Below, one piece after another: positions 1-12,120 of a stretch of DNA of 64,000 nucleotides; positions within the stretch are counted from its first letter, which is position 1, and each line of letters begins with the position of its first letter. Made by a program: the position numbers and the translations under genes. This DNA comes from Sipunculus nudus (lineage: Eukaryota; Annelida; Sipuncula; Golfingiida; Sipunculidae). The stretch covers positions 56,084,118-56,148,117 of the forward strand of contig CM049317.1 in NCBI GenBank assembly GCA_026874595.1, written 5' to 3'. The notes under the pieces were generated by a model that worked only from the letters and a program-made list of their open reading frames with translations, ran no database searches and was not told where the DNA came from.

Positions 1-840
1 TTAAGACACTGTATGTGAGGGGTGATAATGTATATTACATATTATATTAAATTTTACAAAGTTGCAATTTTTGAAGTAAATTAATGCCCTTTTCTCAGGA
101 TTGATTTGCCCTATTGGCCTGAAATTATGCATATTCATAGATCTCGAACTCTTCCATCTTTACTCAAGACTGGTGTGGCCACCTGCAATTGTTTTCCTAT
201 GGCGTCCATCAGTACAGTTGTTTTAGGTGAAAATTGCTCATATCTTAGGAGTCGTTTACCTACCTCACCATTATTATAGTATAAAATAATCCCCTTTTCG
301 TAAGAGTTATTCAATGTATTAACCCTTATATTTGGTGAAGAATGTTGTTTCTCCAGTTGATAGGTGGAAGAAACCATTGTCACTTGCCAAGTAACAGTAT
401 ATGCTGCTTAAGATGGGGGGCCTTTTCTTAAAGGGGGGGGGGGGGGATTCATTGTCTGGGGATACTTAAGAAATGTCTAGTTTTGACTGTAATTTACCAA
501 GTTTTGAAAATTTAAACAAGGTCACAATTAAACTAAAGCACAAGTTTATAATACTAAAGGATCCTCTTTTGTCTACTTTGGACTTCCAACAGAATGTACA
601 AGAGACTTCCTCAGTAATAAAACAATAATTAGTTGCTTTGATATGTTTTATGGAACCATCATATGTAGGAGAAGTTACCACAGAAAATATTAAAAGCTGA
701 TGTTCATTATGAATTAGTTAATATTGAGCATGGAAGACACATTTAAAATAAACAAAATCATATGTTTTAACTTGAAGTAACCTTTTTAAAACTTCATTAA
801 TCAAATTACTTTGTTGCTTCCTTACTCAATGTAGGTTCTG
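1..840. other. No gene recognised; AT-rich sequence with a poly-G tract
   Basis: Short open frames here have no recognisable motif. A G-run at 433-446 is one of several homopolymeric G or C tracts in the window (others near 19172-19183, 38934-38947, 41370, 41431, 42462 and 45419). I see nothing else. Confidence 0.6.
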
Positions 841-1189
841 TCACATCTTTTCCTTTTTGGTTAACCTGGTTTCATCCGTTATTTCAAATTTGCATGCATG
901 TACCTGGCCCCATTTGTGGATTAAAAGAAAGTTTCTTGACTTGCACTGTTTGTTGTCCTTCTGAAGTTTCACAAATGCCAGTAACCTTGCTGCACTGTCC
1001 ATTCCCATCCTTATGTTTTGATCAATCCGATATCTTGTGAATCCACCCCACAACATCAAAGTGCCGCTGCCAATCAAGGCTCTATTCAAGCCTCCATTTT
1101 TCAATGCTTACTTAACTAAGTATATGTACATTTGCAGAATTCCATTCCGGTTTCAGACTACGTGACAGGGCAGTATCACACGTTTCCTC

Positions 1190-1473
1190 TTATTTTTGTA
1201 TCCTGGCATTAACCAGGCACATTGACTACTGCACCTGCAGGCCCTGGGTATATAATTGTCCCCATTGCTTGGTCATACTACCGAGGAACCCCTGAAAGGC
1301 GCACTCATTTGTGAGTGAAATACAGCCGTTTGGCACACCCTTCCCATTAAGCCTGCAGAGAGCTCACCCTGGGATTGGGCCAACCGTGAAAAATCTCACA
1401 GACTGTTGAGATTCAAAATCACGATCTCCCGGCTTTGAGACCTGTGCTCTATACCTGAGCCACAGAGGCCGAT
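1190..1473 (-). repeat. tRNA-derived SINE (candidate)
   Basis: Read on the minus strand, the unit opens with a tRNA-like head. An A-box-like TGGCTCAGGTATAGAGCA lies at 1445-1462 and a degenerate B box (GATTTTGAATCTC) at 1408-1420, with tRNA-like spacing. A non-tRNA body of about 200 bp follows. The head keeps the D-arm pattern of a real tRNA, but the B box is mutated, so this is an old copy rather than a tRNA gene. The 3' boundary near 1190 is a guess. Confidence 0.6.
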
Positions 1474-1548
1474 AAAAACCTTACTAATCACACATTTTCT
1501 CCAAATAGCACAATATCCCCACAATCCCCCTTCCCCATAATTGCAAAA

Positions 1549-1943
1549 AAGGGATTCCAATATTTCCTAATGGCATTGCCTTGATGGCCCAATTTGTTTT
1601 ACAAGAGCTCTCTTTTCATTTGTTCTCTAATGGTTTGTACACAGTACCTTGCATTTGGAAAGGAAGTTTTAATGACCTTGCGCTGTGCCTTTTCATCATT
1701 TGATCCAACAGTCATGCTTGACCCCTCATCAACTTTCAGAACTGGGGCCAGATGGATGAAGAATTTCAAATACATGTAAACGTCAAATGTTGAAGTGCCA
1801 TGTAACAGAATTGTTCCCAGTAAAGTTTGATGTTCCAGGTCTCTCGTCAAACAACTATGGCCAATCAAGGCTCTGGTAAAGGTATTGGCCTTGTACCAGT
1901 TGTGACAATTATAATGCGATGTTCCTGTTATTTGTGTTTCCAA
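1549..1943 (-). pseudogene. MULE-like transposase remnant, copy 1
   Basis: A minus-strand frame (1599-1943) reads LLHGTSTFDVYMYLKFFIHL, then VGSNDEKAQ, then TSFPNARYCVQTIREQMKREL. The order recalls MULE-type transposases, where a short 'target hidden' segment is followed by a D-G-E-K-A-like strand and a F-P-x-A-x-x-x-C-x-x-H helix. The usual catalytic Asp appears as Asn (SNDEKA) and the helix has lost its Cys/His. The frame is open for only 114 codons and stops before the next conserved block. The family call rests on pattern recognition and is tentative. Confidence 0.4.
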
Positions 1944-2117
1944 TCAAAGGCCTGTTTAATTTGATGATTTGCTGACACAGTGTTATTATTAGTCCAGTAT
2001 GTATGCTCCTTTGCTATTCATTTCTGGAATTACTGTGATTAATTGATATAACCACTTATCAAGGCAAAATCAAGTTGCCCTTCCCTTCACATTTTCCCTT
2101 ACTAATCTTACTTTCCT

Positions 2118-2430
2118 TTAAAGCTCCTGACAACTCACTAAATCATCATTGCCAAAAAGGGATTCCAGTTTCTCCAACAGCATTGCCTTGATGCCCCAAT
2201 TTGGTGTGCACATGTTGGTGCACAGTACCTGCATTAAATTTGGAAAGGAAGTTACATGGATTTGCACAGTGCCTTTCATTTTACCCAACAGGCATGCTGG
2301 ACCCCTCATCAACTTTCAGAGCAGGGGCCATGTAGTTGATGAATTTGAATTACCAGTAAACATCAGATTTTAGAGTGCCATGTAACAGAATTGGCCCTAG
2401 GAAATTTGGATGCTCCCGGGTCTCTCATTG
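2118..2430 (-). pseudogene. MULE-like transposase remnant, copy 2 (duplicate of copy 1)
   Basis: The nucleotides repeat the 1549-1848 segment in the same orientation about 600 bp downstream. They share the stretches around 'attgccttgatg', 'acccctcatcaactttcag' and 'agtgccatgtaacagaattg'. The protein reading again ends with a TSFPN element and then NWGIKAMLLEKLESLFGND, but frameshifts break it. This is a local duplication of a decayed coding segment. It shows that the repeat once held more of the C-terminal helix than copy 1 does. Confidence 0.45.
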
Positions 2431-4423
2431 AATTAGTTATATTTTTGAAAGCTGTTACTGTGGCAAACATGTCACCAAAGTAAAATGTTTTACTAACACC
2501 TGGTACATGGAACTGTTGAATGCAAGACCTCTTATGATCTAATATTTGGTCCTCTAATATATACGATTATAGAAGGCCTGTTACCTTTTGAATTGAATAA
2601 CTTCCTGAACAAATAAATGCGAGTAGACCATGTTCTCAGCACCTATTATATTGCCTCATTTAGTTGTATTCTCGCTCCTTTTTATTTGTTTAATGTTACT
2701 ATGTATGGAGTCTTCATTTTCTTTCATTATTGTGTTATAGACATTATTTGGCTTTATAACTTTGCTCAAATTAGCAATTTCATCCATCACTTGTGCAGTG
2801 TATTTTAAATATTTAGTCATTAAGTGTGTGCAAAGGCTGCATATTTGACTTCTTCATTGCTCAAATTCTGACATGACGTCCTGAGCAGGCAGAAGAGGAG
2901 GTAGAAAGCAATTTATGTGGTAACCTGTGCATGCCTGTAAAGCCACTAGTAGTCCATACTCTTTTGAATTTTGTGCCAAATGACTGAGACCAGTACGTGA
3001 CAGACACCTTTATATCCCAGTCTCAGGGAAATTCATAGTGTCGTTCTTGCGTGTTTCTGTTAGTTTTGAAATTATACTGTACATGGCCATCAGTGATTAT
3101 TGTAGTTGTATCCACATGACTTGAATAGCCAGGCCAAGTTGATCCACTATGTGTCCCCCAGCCAGAAGTCTGGGCAACTGGAATTGATGATCCTTTCATG
3201 ACCTCTTTTACATTAGAAAAAGTGTGAAGTTCTGACCTCTGAAGCAGTTTCTGCATGTCAGAGGCATAATATAGAATATATCAAATATTTGATGTTTGTG
3301 AAATTAAAAGCTTCCAAGTTATGAAGATTAGTTACATTTTGTGGTGACATGCATCATTATGCCAAGCAAAAAGAGATTGGTTATTGATAGTTTTCCTTGT
3401 AAATGCAGTCTTATTAACGCTGGTATGAGAGCACACTCACGATTTTGCATTTTCTTTCGTTTTCATGATGTTTCAAATGTTTCCTGCTTTAAAATGAATT
3501 GTGGGTGCATGTGACCCCTGTGTTTGAGAGTTTTTGAATTCTCATTTCTTTAGCTAAAATTCTTACTTCTGATGACTGCCAGGAAGGAAGAAGTGGAGAC
3601 TGACACTCTTTCAGACAGTGTAACAACGGTTTTAGTGTCGCCATCTGGTGTTATGGGTTGGGTTGTGTGTGTGATTTATACCACAACAGTTTATATACAA
3701 GATCCTGTCATGAGACATGAATCCCATAATCCTTTTGACAGTGTCTCTCACTCACTATTAAATAGCTCTAGTCTCTTCTAATACATAGAATTACAGGCCA
3801 AACAGATTCTGTATCGGAACGGGGCCGGACATTGATTTGGGTTTGTCTGTCTGTCTGTTGGGTTTTCATTTCTGTGCGATAACTTTCCTAAATATTTTCT
3901 GATTTCATTCAAATTTTGGTCAGTGATTGCTCTGTACCTTGGTTGTGATAGGTTTTTGAGTGTCTGTCTCACAAGATAATAATACAATATGATATTTCAT
4001 TTTTGATATGATGAATCAGCACATATAGTTTCACTAATCACCAACAGTTGTTGCTTGCAGTGGACATAAATTACTTAAATTTTTGCGGTAACTTTCCAGT
4101 ACTGCCATCTGTTGAGCGTGGTTCAAATTATTTGCACATATTCACCACTTGAAGGCGCAAGCGGCAGACATTAATTCCTTGAATTTGCTTGTTGTTACAA
4201 CAAATATGTTTTCTTCACATTTGCCTAGACTCCTACCAGTGGTAAAGTTTAATGTCTTGTTCATTACTGTGTATCTTTTTTACCTTGGTTTGACTCACAT
4301 TCATAAAGGAATATACACATGATTTGTTATCCCTATCTTCAGTTAAATATTTAAACTCACAAATAAGAAAGCAACCACAATATCAGTTAAAATTAGGAAA
4401 GTAAGGCCAAAAGAAAAAAAGGT
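2431..4423. other. No gene recognised
   Basis: Open frames at 2617-2808 (+), 3023-3256 (-), 3572-3781 (+) and 3778-3987 (-) are short and lack recognisable domains. The minus frame at 3023-3256 is rich in Ser/Thr/Gly and could be an exon fragment, but nothing identifies it. The motif 'ccatctggtg/ccatctgttg' (3640, 4107) is of the kind found in molluscan interspersed repeats. Confidence 0.5.
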
Positions 4424-4686
4424 ATGGTTCTCAGGCACCGCCCGCGTCAATTTCAACCCCCCGCATAAAAAAAATTTGATTTTAATTTTCATCTTTTAAG
4501 AAGATAAACTAATTCAATTTTGATAAGATTTCCTTTGTAATGGAGTGCTTTTACCTGCGAACATAAAATTATGTTATTATCATGCTTTTCCCTGATCATA
4601 TGACATATTTATCGAAACTTACAAAAAAAAAGGTAAAAAAAAAAATCGTCCACCTGTACTGATTTTAAAAAGTGCCTGAGGACCAT
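4424..4686. mobile_element. MITE with 15-bp terminal inverted repeats
   Basis: ATGGTTCTCAGGCAC at 4424-4438 is matched by GTGCCTGAGGACCAT at 4672-4686, an inverted repeat with one mismatch. The 263-bp interior has no open frame and several A-runs. Size, structure and lack of coding fit a miniature inverted-repeat DNA transposon. I could not define a target-site duplication or superfamily. Confidence 0.7.
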
Positions 4687-4689
4687 GTC

Positions 4690-6140
4690 TTGTAGGGAAT
4701 GTTGGAAAGTGACATATTTCATCAATATTATTTTGCATGTTAGCATAACATTAGCCATTGAAGGAAATCAGGACATATAGATAATTGCCTGGAAATATCT
4801 AGATCATTGCCTGGTACAGAGTACTTCATTGCAACTTGTGTATTTTCAGGCCAGTGTGAAACACCTTTGCTCAGTCCCTATTCACCAATAAATCATATTC
4901 ATTTGAAATTATTTGAATGAGTTGCCCGAGTTGTCACCATATAACTTTTAATGTTTGAGCTGTTATTTTGATTTTACATATCATTTAAACATAGGAAGGA
5001 GGTTCATAATAGTGTTTCTGTAAAATTTTTACACCTTGTTTAGTACTTTATTGCATGTTGCTCTTTGTTAACCGTTTTAAGAAAATATAAAGTGTGACTG
5101 TTTTGAAGACCCATGTATTAATGCCACACAGAAATATCATTTCCCATATCATTTTCTGTTAGTTGTTTTGTCACTGAATCATCCTCAACCTCTACAGATG
5201 TAAACATAGCCACTATTTATCCATAGCAGAAAAGTATACACGTTTCCATGACAGCAAAAATTTAAATGCCCTTTTTAGTACTCATAATGTGTATATGGTG
5301 CTCCCATTGAAACATATGGTGACATTAAGCAAGAGACAAAAAAATGTATGGTATAAAAAATGGATGATTTTTTTCAGGGTCAAATATTCCTAGTTGCTCT
5401 TTGTTATAGCCAATCTCTCAGAAATAACTTTTCTGCTGTCATCCACAAAGTTGTATCCTGGTGGTTTTATTTTGTCCCATGAATGACATCCAATTGTTTT
5501 ACAGTGTATTCTTGGCCTTGTCTTCATATGGCTTCAGTGGACAGTTAAGGCCTTGATCTGGAAGAGAATTGAAAATAAAATACACCTATGATATTGACAT
5601 GTACAATTGGAGATCACAACTGGTACTCATGCTGATCACGAATGAGATGGTATCCTCGTTGTAAAATATGTGTAACACGAACAAGAACAATGAACCTTGC
5701 CCAGTCACTTATATACAGATGCATAGTACCTTAAGTAAAGTCAGGTACACCAGTGCACATTAATATCTTTGCTTTCATGTTGCAACAAGGGATATTAATA
5801 AAAAATGTACCTTACCAGACAATTGTAAACGAATATGCAAATTACTGTGCCACAATTCCAGTAGACTAGTGCATGTATATGTCAGAATATATTATTAAGT
5901 CATACACTGCTGTGGCACACCACCACCAGGAAAGCTGGCATGCAGCCCAGCATGAAGCTTGTAAGCGTTACATGATGCAAGTTCAGCTTGACCTAAGCAT
6001 AATTATATTCCATTGCTGAATAAAGAAAATATTGATTTCCATAAAAATTATCATATTCTGTATTACCAGTGTTTTTTTTTTCCTATTTCATTCTCTTTTA
6101 TACCCAAGCAAGATGTATTTTTCCCTTGTTATTCTATGTT
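4690..6140. other. No gene recognised
   Basis: AT-rich sequence with no convincing coding segment, tandem array or terminal repeat pair on either strand. Confidence 0.5.
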
Positions 6141-6144
6141 CATT

Positions 6145-6760
6145 ACAAGGAGTTTATATATCGTTGCCTGATCATGCTAAATAAATATATCATTGCCTCA
6201 TCTTGCTCCAGTCACACACAGGTATTTAAATACCATTGCCTCATCTTGCTCTGGTTACACCAAAGTATTTAAATATCGATACTGGTTTGTAAGTATGTAT
6301 TGTGTTATTGCCAATTTAAAAATATATATCATTGCCTCCTCTTGTTGTGGTTACACCAAGGTATTTAAATATCATTGCCTCCTCTTGCTCTACACCAAGG
6401 TATTTCTATATCATTGCCTGATCTTGCGCTGGTACATTAAAGTTGCACCAAGGCATTTATATATCATTGCTTCCTCGTGCAATGCTGTGGTTACACCAAG
6501 GTATTTAAATACCATTGCCTCATCTTGCTCAGGTGACATCAAGGTATTGATATAATCATTGCCTCATCTTGCTCTGTTACATATGTTACTCCAAGGTATT
6601 TATATATCATCCCTTCCTCATAAATACCAATGCCGCATCTTGCTCTTGTTACACCAACATATATTTATATACCGGTAATCATAGCCTCATCTTGCTCTGG
6701 TACACCCAAGTTCTTTATATATCATTGCTTCATACTCTTGTTATAGAAAGATATTGATTT
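6145..6760 (+). repeat. Minisatellite, unit about 42 bp
   Basis: More than ten degenerate head-to-tail units of the form 'ggtatttaaatatcattgcc' + 'tcatcttgctctggttacaccaa' fill this interval. Unit length drifts through small indels and internal losses. The plus-strand frames here (6069-6757) are translations of the repeat, not a gene. Confidence 0.85.
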
Positions 6761-6989
6761 ATCAGGTCTGTATATTGGTCAGCCTCTTCAGATAAAATAT
6801 GTATTGTGATGTATATTTATGAAATAAATCCTTATTCTCTTGGGAAAAATGGACATTCTGAAAAATATAAGCTTAAAATCATTTTATCCCAGTACCTTCA
6901 CAGAGAGTGAAATAAAGTAATCAGTCTTTTCTGCCCTCTTGTCTGTCCATCTATAAATATTTCATATGTAACACAGTTTCTCCAAAACC

Positions 6990-7741
6990 TATTCTGGTGT
7001 TTTAGCCCTCAACCCTTAGGGTGATGGGCCATTGTTGTCACCCAGGCTGTCCAATCATCTGTCTGTCTGTCCGTCCATCCGGCATCTGTTAACTTTTACC
7101 TTGTGAGCAGGGTGTCTCTAAAAGGACTCATTGTACAAATTTTATTTGCTGGGTGCAGATGTATATCAACAAAATCTCGGTCAAGTTCGAAAATGGGTGA
7201 CCTTGACCTACTCTTTAAGGTCACAGAGTTTATAAAAGAAAAAGAAACTTAGGAGCTTATTTCTCAGGAACCATATGGTGGATTGTTATGAAACTTGGTA
7301 TGGCTATTGGGAGTGATGGTCTGTACCTGCTGCATGAGTTTGGGGGCTCCACCTATAATTTCCTATTTTTAATGATTTTTTATAGGAATTTTCACCTCTT
7401 GCATTGTGATCGGGATATCTCCCAAAAGTATTCAACACAGGAACTTCAGTGCTGATGCATATCAACAAAATTTCAGACAAGTCTGAAAATGGGTTACCTT
7501 GACCTACTTTTCAAGGTCACAGGGCTTATTTCTCAGGAACCACTAGGTCGATTGTTATAAAAGATGGTATGGTCATTTGCCTTGATGATCTGTAAGTGCT
7601 GCATGAGTTTGGGGGTGCTATGGTACTTGCAACGGTACCATGTAACTCTCTTGTTCAAATATTTCATACTTGTAACTGTTACCACCCGTAAACCCTGTTC
7701 TTTTGGCTGAGGGCTTCTGTTAGCTTTTGCTGATTTTCTAG
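6990..7741 (+). mobile_element. F2 family: non-autonomous hairpin-ended repeat
   Basis: The 5' region holds 'ttttagccctca' and the 3' region holds 'tgagggcttctg', a subterminal inverted pair. The right end is a short hairpin (tagcttttgctga) about 7 nt before CTAG|T at 7738-7741. The interior has two diverged units, each carrying a TGACCTTGACCT-type motif and 'ctgcatgagtttgggg'. There is no coding sequence. Terminal CTAG next to T and a 3' hairpin are Helitron-like, and subterminal inverted repeats are Helentron-like. The 5' boundary is uncertain. Confidence 0.55.
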
Positions 7742-7839
7742 TCTATGGCAGTCATGTCAGAGTATTAGTTTGGCAACCGTATATTAAGTAGTTCATTATC
7801 AGCAAATAGCAGGACATTTCCACTGAGCTATGCTAATGC

Positions 7840-8250
7840 TAATTTGAAATTCCGCTCTCGAGGAAGCTCACTGGACCAGCTCCAAAGGCAGGTCTTCCCT
7901 GCAGGCAGCCTCCACTTAAGTCATAAATGCCAGTCAAGTTTTTTAGGCTCCACCTGCCGTTTTCTCAGTCAAGCTGAACGCCATCCACTGCTGCCAATCT
8001 GTATGCAGCCTGTCCGTAAATGGCTTCTTCAGTACCACGTCAAGAGGCTGGTATCTCCTGGTATAAGAGTCTCCAGAATGTGGACAAAAGGTGGCAACAA
8101 AATAAATGTTCTTAAATGATGGTTAGTCCCTCTGGTATCACAGCCATCGTAATGTGGGCATCAGGTGTCCACAAAACTGATTCCACACCAGTATGGTTGG
8201 CTATCCCGGCAGCAAGGATCCTGGCTAGGAAAATCACAACTGAAATGAAA
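7840..8250 (-). pseudogene. Tigger/pogo transposase, C-terminal remnant
   Basis: Minus-strand reading gives AVIPEGLT, then a segment out of register, then YQPLDVVLKKPF followed by DWQQWM, and near 7900 VEAACREDLPLELVQ. In pogo/Tigger transposases (DDE_1 fold) the 'LQPLDV..NKPFK' block carries the third catalytic Asp and is followed by a W-x-W-M helix and a 'V..AW..IP.ELV..SF' block in the same order. Frameshifts and stops run throughout, and about 80 bp separates AVIPEGLT from YQPLDV, so the copy is dead. The N-terminal helix-turn-helix was not found nearby. Confidence 0.7.
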
Positions 8251-8837
8251 AAAAATATGCATGACCTTGCTTAAAAGTGAGAAAAAGGCTCCTGGTCAGA
8301 AACAAAGCTCCCGACAGGAATCTGAAGGAGTCATCCCGCCCTCCAATGACTGTTACAGCTTCCACAACAGTTTGTGATCAGCATAGGCTGCTTCAATTTT
8401 CTTGGCATTTTTGATTCAGGTACTCAGCATGCTGGCGGGAATTGTTGAAGTCTTTTACAATCTGTGTCATGGTCCTGTCAGCACGTTCAACCTCGAGCCA
8501 CCAAGTGCTTGGTACTTCTTCTCAATGGTCTTTACATCAAGCTTACGCTTTCAAGGCCTCAAACAGGCCATAACAAACAGGATACAAACAATATAAAAGT
8601 GAAGCAGTAATACAACGTACTCTATTGTAAATAAGAGTCAATCAGATATAGATCTCATTTTCCTAATTTGCCAAACAGGTAAACAACGGCAACCGGTATT
8701 AATTATGTAACAGGTCATCACAGCCATGGTATATGATTGATGTACCGTGCACAACTGTTATCCAAACATTAATGCGGCATGACCTCCATTCGAGCGACAT
8801 AGCCATCGCACTTCATGAGTAAAAGCCTTGTCGTAAT
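8251..8837 (-). pseudogene. Probable upstream part of the Tigger remnant
   Basis: The minus frame across 8400-8600 gives short conserved-looking pieces (TMTQIVKDFNNSRQHAEYLNQ) broken by stops. It adjoins the clearer transposase C-terminus at 7840-8250 in the right order. No diagnostic motif is visible, so assignment rests on position. Confidence 0.3.
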
Positions 8838-9752
8838 TAATTGTATCCGCTAAAACAAAGTTTTGCGGATACTATGATTTTTTACCGGGTTCCGCCGCCG
8901 CCGCCGTATTCATTTCCCGAGAATTCCTCTGAGACTACTAAACTGATTTTTCCCAAACTTACAACAATTATCGGGTCACATGTGAACTGGTGCCTAACCA
9001 TTCGACGTTGAACTCTTGACCTTTCTTCTCTCGAGTGCGTCCATCTGTGCGTCTTTTTGACACATAAACCTACATATCTCCGGACTCGTTTGACCAGTCA
9101 GGAAAATATTTTTACACAAATGTAGCCCTTGAATAGCTGTATAACATACACAAAAATGGTGGCGCCACCTGCAGCTATTTTTGCACAGTGTCCATCTGTT
9201 CATCTGCCATGGGATACAATCACTTATATCTCTGTCGTGGTTGGACTCAACCACCTGAAATTTTGCATGTGTATACATCCTGGATAGCTTTCTTGATTTT
9301 AATACAGGTGATGCCACCTTCATTCACGTTCAAGCTGCAGGCATCCAGGCTTATATCTCAAGACTGGTTTGACGTGTCCTCCAGTAATGATGCATGTGTA
9401 TAGATCTCACATAGCTCTTTATCATATGCAAAACTGGTGGCACCACGTGCAACCAGTTTTGCACAGCATCCATCTGTTTGTCTGCTGTGGGATAAAATCA
9501 CTTATATCTCTGCAGTGGTTCGACTTACCTGCCTAAAATTTTGCTTATGTATACAACTTGGTTGGCTTTCTGGATTTTGTTGAAGGTGGCGCCACCTACA
9601 TTTATGTTTACCCTGCAGACACCCATGCTAATATGCAACACACCTAACTCTTTTTTTCCCCTTACCACTCAATGCATGCCTCACTTCACTCGTCCCACTC
9701 TTCCCACTTTCGGCGGATACATGTAGGTGCTTGTTGACTACCTGTATTTTAG
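8838..9752 (+). mobile_element. F1 family, copy A (complete)
   Basis: The copy starts TAATTGTATCCGC. Positions 8843-8872 fold into a hairpin: GTATCCGC pairs with GCGGATAC and AAAAC with GTTTT around an AAA loop. A (GCC)n stretch follows. Interior units carry the 12-bp palindrome GGTGGCGCCACC (9158-9169, 9585-9596) and 'ttttgcacag.gtccatctgtt'. The right end has GGCGGATAC, an inverted copy of the 5' stem, then 'cttgttgactacctgtattttag'. There is no open reading frame of note. Subterminal inverted repeats plus a terminal hairpin suggest a non-autonomous Helentron/Helitron. The superfamily is an inference. Confidence 0.65.
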
Positions 9753-9830
9753 ATCATACTTGTTACCGTTATCACCCATAAATACTGTTCTTTTGGATGG
9801 GGCTTTTGTCAGCTTCTGCTGATATTCTAG
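9753..9830 (+). mobile_element. F2 family 3' end fused to F1 copy A
   Basis: This 78-bp stretch matches the last part of the F2 element ending at 7741 ('acttgttaccgttatcaccc', 'tgttcttttgg', 'tcagcttctgctga', then CTAG|T). It begins directly where F1 copy A ends. Confidence 0.7.
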
Positions 9831-10146
9831 TTTACCTTTTTCAACACGCAGGTTTTTTTGCATGTACCTATATGTTTTATAATTGTATTTATTATGGGTA
9901 AATGGTACCATGCAATACTAAATGAGATGGTGAAACATCCCATGTTGTTCTCTTGTGATAGAAAGCATTGAAAAGTGCCTTTTTGTATAATAATTGTATT
10001 TATTATGGGGAAATGGTACAATCCAATACCAAATGAGTTTGTAAAACATCCAGTGTTTCACTCCTGTTATAGTAAAAGCATGGAGTGTACTTTGGGCTGA
10101 TCAAGCTGGTCATCTAAGATCCGTCCAGATCGTGATATGGGCCTTG

Positions 10147-10152
<6 letters not shown>

Positions 10153-10204
<52 letters not shown>
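10153..10204. repeat. (AT)n microsatellite
   Basis: Uninterrupted AT dinucleotides, about 26 units. The minus-strand Ile/Tyr-repeat frame over it is an artefact. Confidence 0.97.
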
Positions 10205-10208
<4 letters not shown>

Positions 10209-11234
10209 GTATATATACATATACACACACACGCCGCTTTAGGTGAAAATGATAAAAAACAGCTTTCTGCTTTTTCATGGTGACAGGTAATGTTCAGCAT
10301 ATAGCATGTGCAAATAGTCCATTGTCTTTTCAGTGAACTCTACTCCATACTGGCCAGGATCTGGGCAGCAGTCTGTGATAAGAAATTTCTATGATCCTTT
10401 AGCAGCTCCACAGAATACCTTAACATTATTTCTTGCAGAATCTTAACAAATATATATATAGGGTTTTTGAAAAGCAAAAAAGAAGTAAGCCTGTAGGTCA
10501 AATAACCTGATAACAATCACTGTCATTCACAACGTATTATTATTATCCAGAGATTTGAGGAATCATTATCAGATATTAATATCTCAAATAGTATATTGAT
10601 CAACCAATGTGTTAACTTTAACATTAAAAAGCATGTTCTATATCATTCTATATGTTTATTTACATATTTATTCTTATTTGCTCCAAGAAAATGACACATT
10701 AAATTGTGAAAACCGGTACTCCTATATCCACCAATGTTAATATCTACTGTAAAACATTTATTAAGATACAAATATACATCTTCAAAAGTCATACCAGTTC
10801 TGGTCGCCTGAGAACTGGGAACTTCTGTAAGAATTCCTCAGTACTCATCATCTGTGCATCTTCTCCTCTCTGCTCGACAGTCATTTGCCGTCATCAAGTT
10901 TTTCAGTTTTTCCAGATCTGGCTTGGTTTTCATCATTTCCACCTGCATACCCCTTATATGTGTGGATGCTTGCATGCATGGTCCTCTACTTCCTTCATCA
11001 AGTCTGACAGAATCTAAAAAGGATCAGCAGGATAAATACAGTCAAACACATTTGTGAAATAGTAACTTAAATTTGTCAAGCTGAATGTAAACCTATGATT
11101 TCTTAATATTTTTATATTTAAGTATGATCAACAATAATAAAAGCTGCTGAACCAATCAGATGAGATTAATAATATAATGCAATTATCTCTTAGATATAAT
11201 TTTTAATTATCTCAGCCTATTTATATATATATAA

Positions 11235-11236
<2 letters not shown>
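10205..11236. other. No gene recognised
   Basis: The plus frame at 10706-11017 (103 codons) has no recognisable domain. The rest is AT-rich with scattered stops. Confidence 0.45.

Positions 11237-11299
<63 letters not shown>
11237..11299. repeat. (AT)n microsatellite
   Basis: About 30 AT units preceded by an imperfect 'ataaataaat' lead-in. Confidence 0.97.
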
Positions 11300-11302
<3 letters not shown>

Positions 11303-11815
11303 CATGCATACCACTCGTCCTTTCCGCCTGGCACAGTGGTTCATGTCCTTTGAAGCTTTTCTTTTTCTACCACTTCCTTCCAATGTATATTTCTCCTTTG
11401 CTGCTTGTCTTTGGAGCTGCTGCTCACATGTCAGGACTGGGCTGTTTTTCTGCAGCTTTCCTCTTTCCTTCTTAAATTTGTTTTTAGTGAATGCAAGAGA
11501 ACCAAATTCATCTTAAATTTTAAATAATCAAAATTAGACATGCTCATGTAATCAATTCAGTACATTCAATGAATTACTCCTGGAAATCACTGGTGCCAGA
11601 ATAATGTCTGCCATTTCTCTAAAGACCAAGTAGACCTTCCAATACCTGTTTTCTGTTTCAATTCATTTTCCAATAAGAAATGGAAGAACCCTAAACAGAC
11701 AAACGTTTTTTCAGCAGCTTTGCCAATGGGTCAACCTTCCCCTTTTGACACTCATTTTGGTACGGTTACAGGCTTGTCATTGCTGTCATTTTGCCCAAGT
11801 TTAGAGTCTTCCAGT

Positions 11816-12120
11816 TCAGATCCTGAATTTGTACAATGCTTCTTGGTAAAGACTTTGCAATAGAAATGTTAAAAGGTATGGTTTGATACCCTCTATCATA
11901 TCATGCATTACATCTAGGGGGAATGAAATGGTTGAGTCATGGTCAAGACCATAAAAAGTGGATGGACCTGCAATCTCATATGCAATTAGCCCCTTTCCAG
12001 ATTCATTTCTTTTAGCTGACAACTGGTTTAGGTACACTTGTGTGTATGGAGGGCTGAGCAATGGTGGCAGATTCTGCTGCAATTGAAATTACACTGAAAA
12101 CCTGCTAATGTATGCGCTGA
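11816..12120 (-). pseudogene. CACTA/tnp2-like transposase remnant
   Basis: The minus frame 11816-12082 contains FPLDVMHDMIEGIKPYLLT, the 'P.D.MHD..EG' helix typical of tnp2-type (CACTA/EnSpm) transposase relatives in animals. It follows a segment SPPYTQVYLNQL...GLIAYEIAGPS that fits a linker. Upstream minus-strand sequence to about 12450 is broken by stops and contains no second clear block. Terminal CACTA repeats were not found. The call is moderate because only one motif supports it. Confidence 0.45.

Noticed and set aside
1379-1473. Possible functional tRNA gene
   Set aside because: The B box is mutated, the acceptor stem cannot be paired and a SINE body follows.
6069-6757. Cys/Tyr-rich frames in tandem, resembling a cysteine-rich peptide family
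   Set aside because: They come from the 42-bp minisatellite ('catcttgctctgg'), with no signal peptide or conserved spacing across units.
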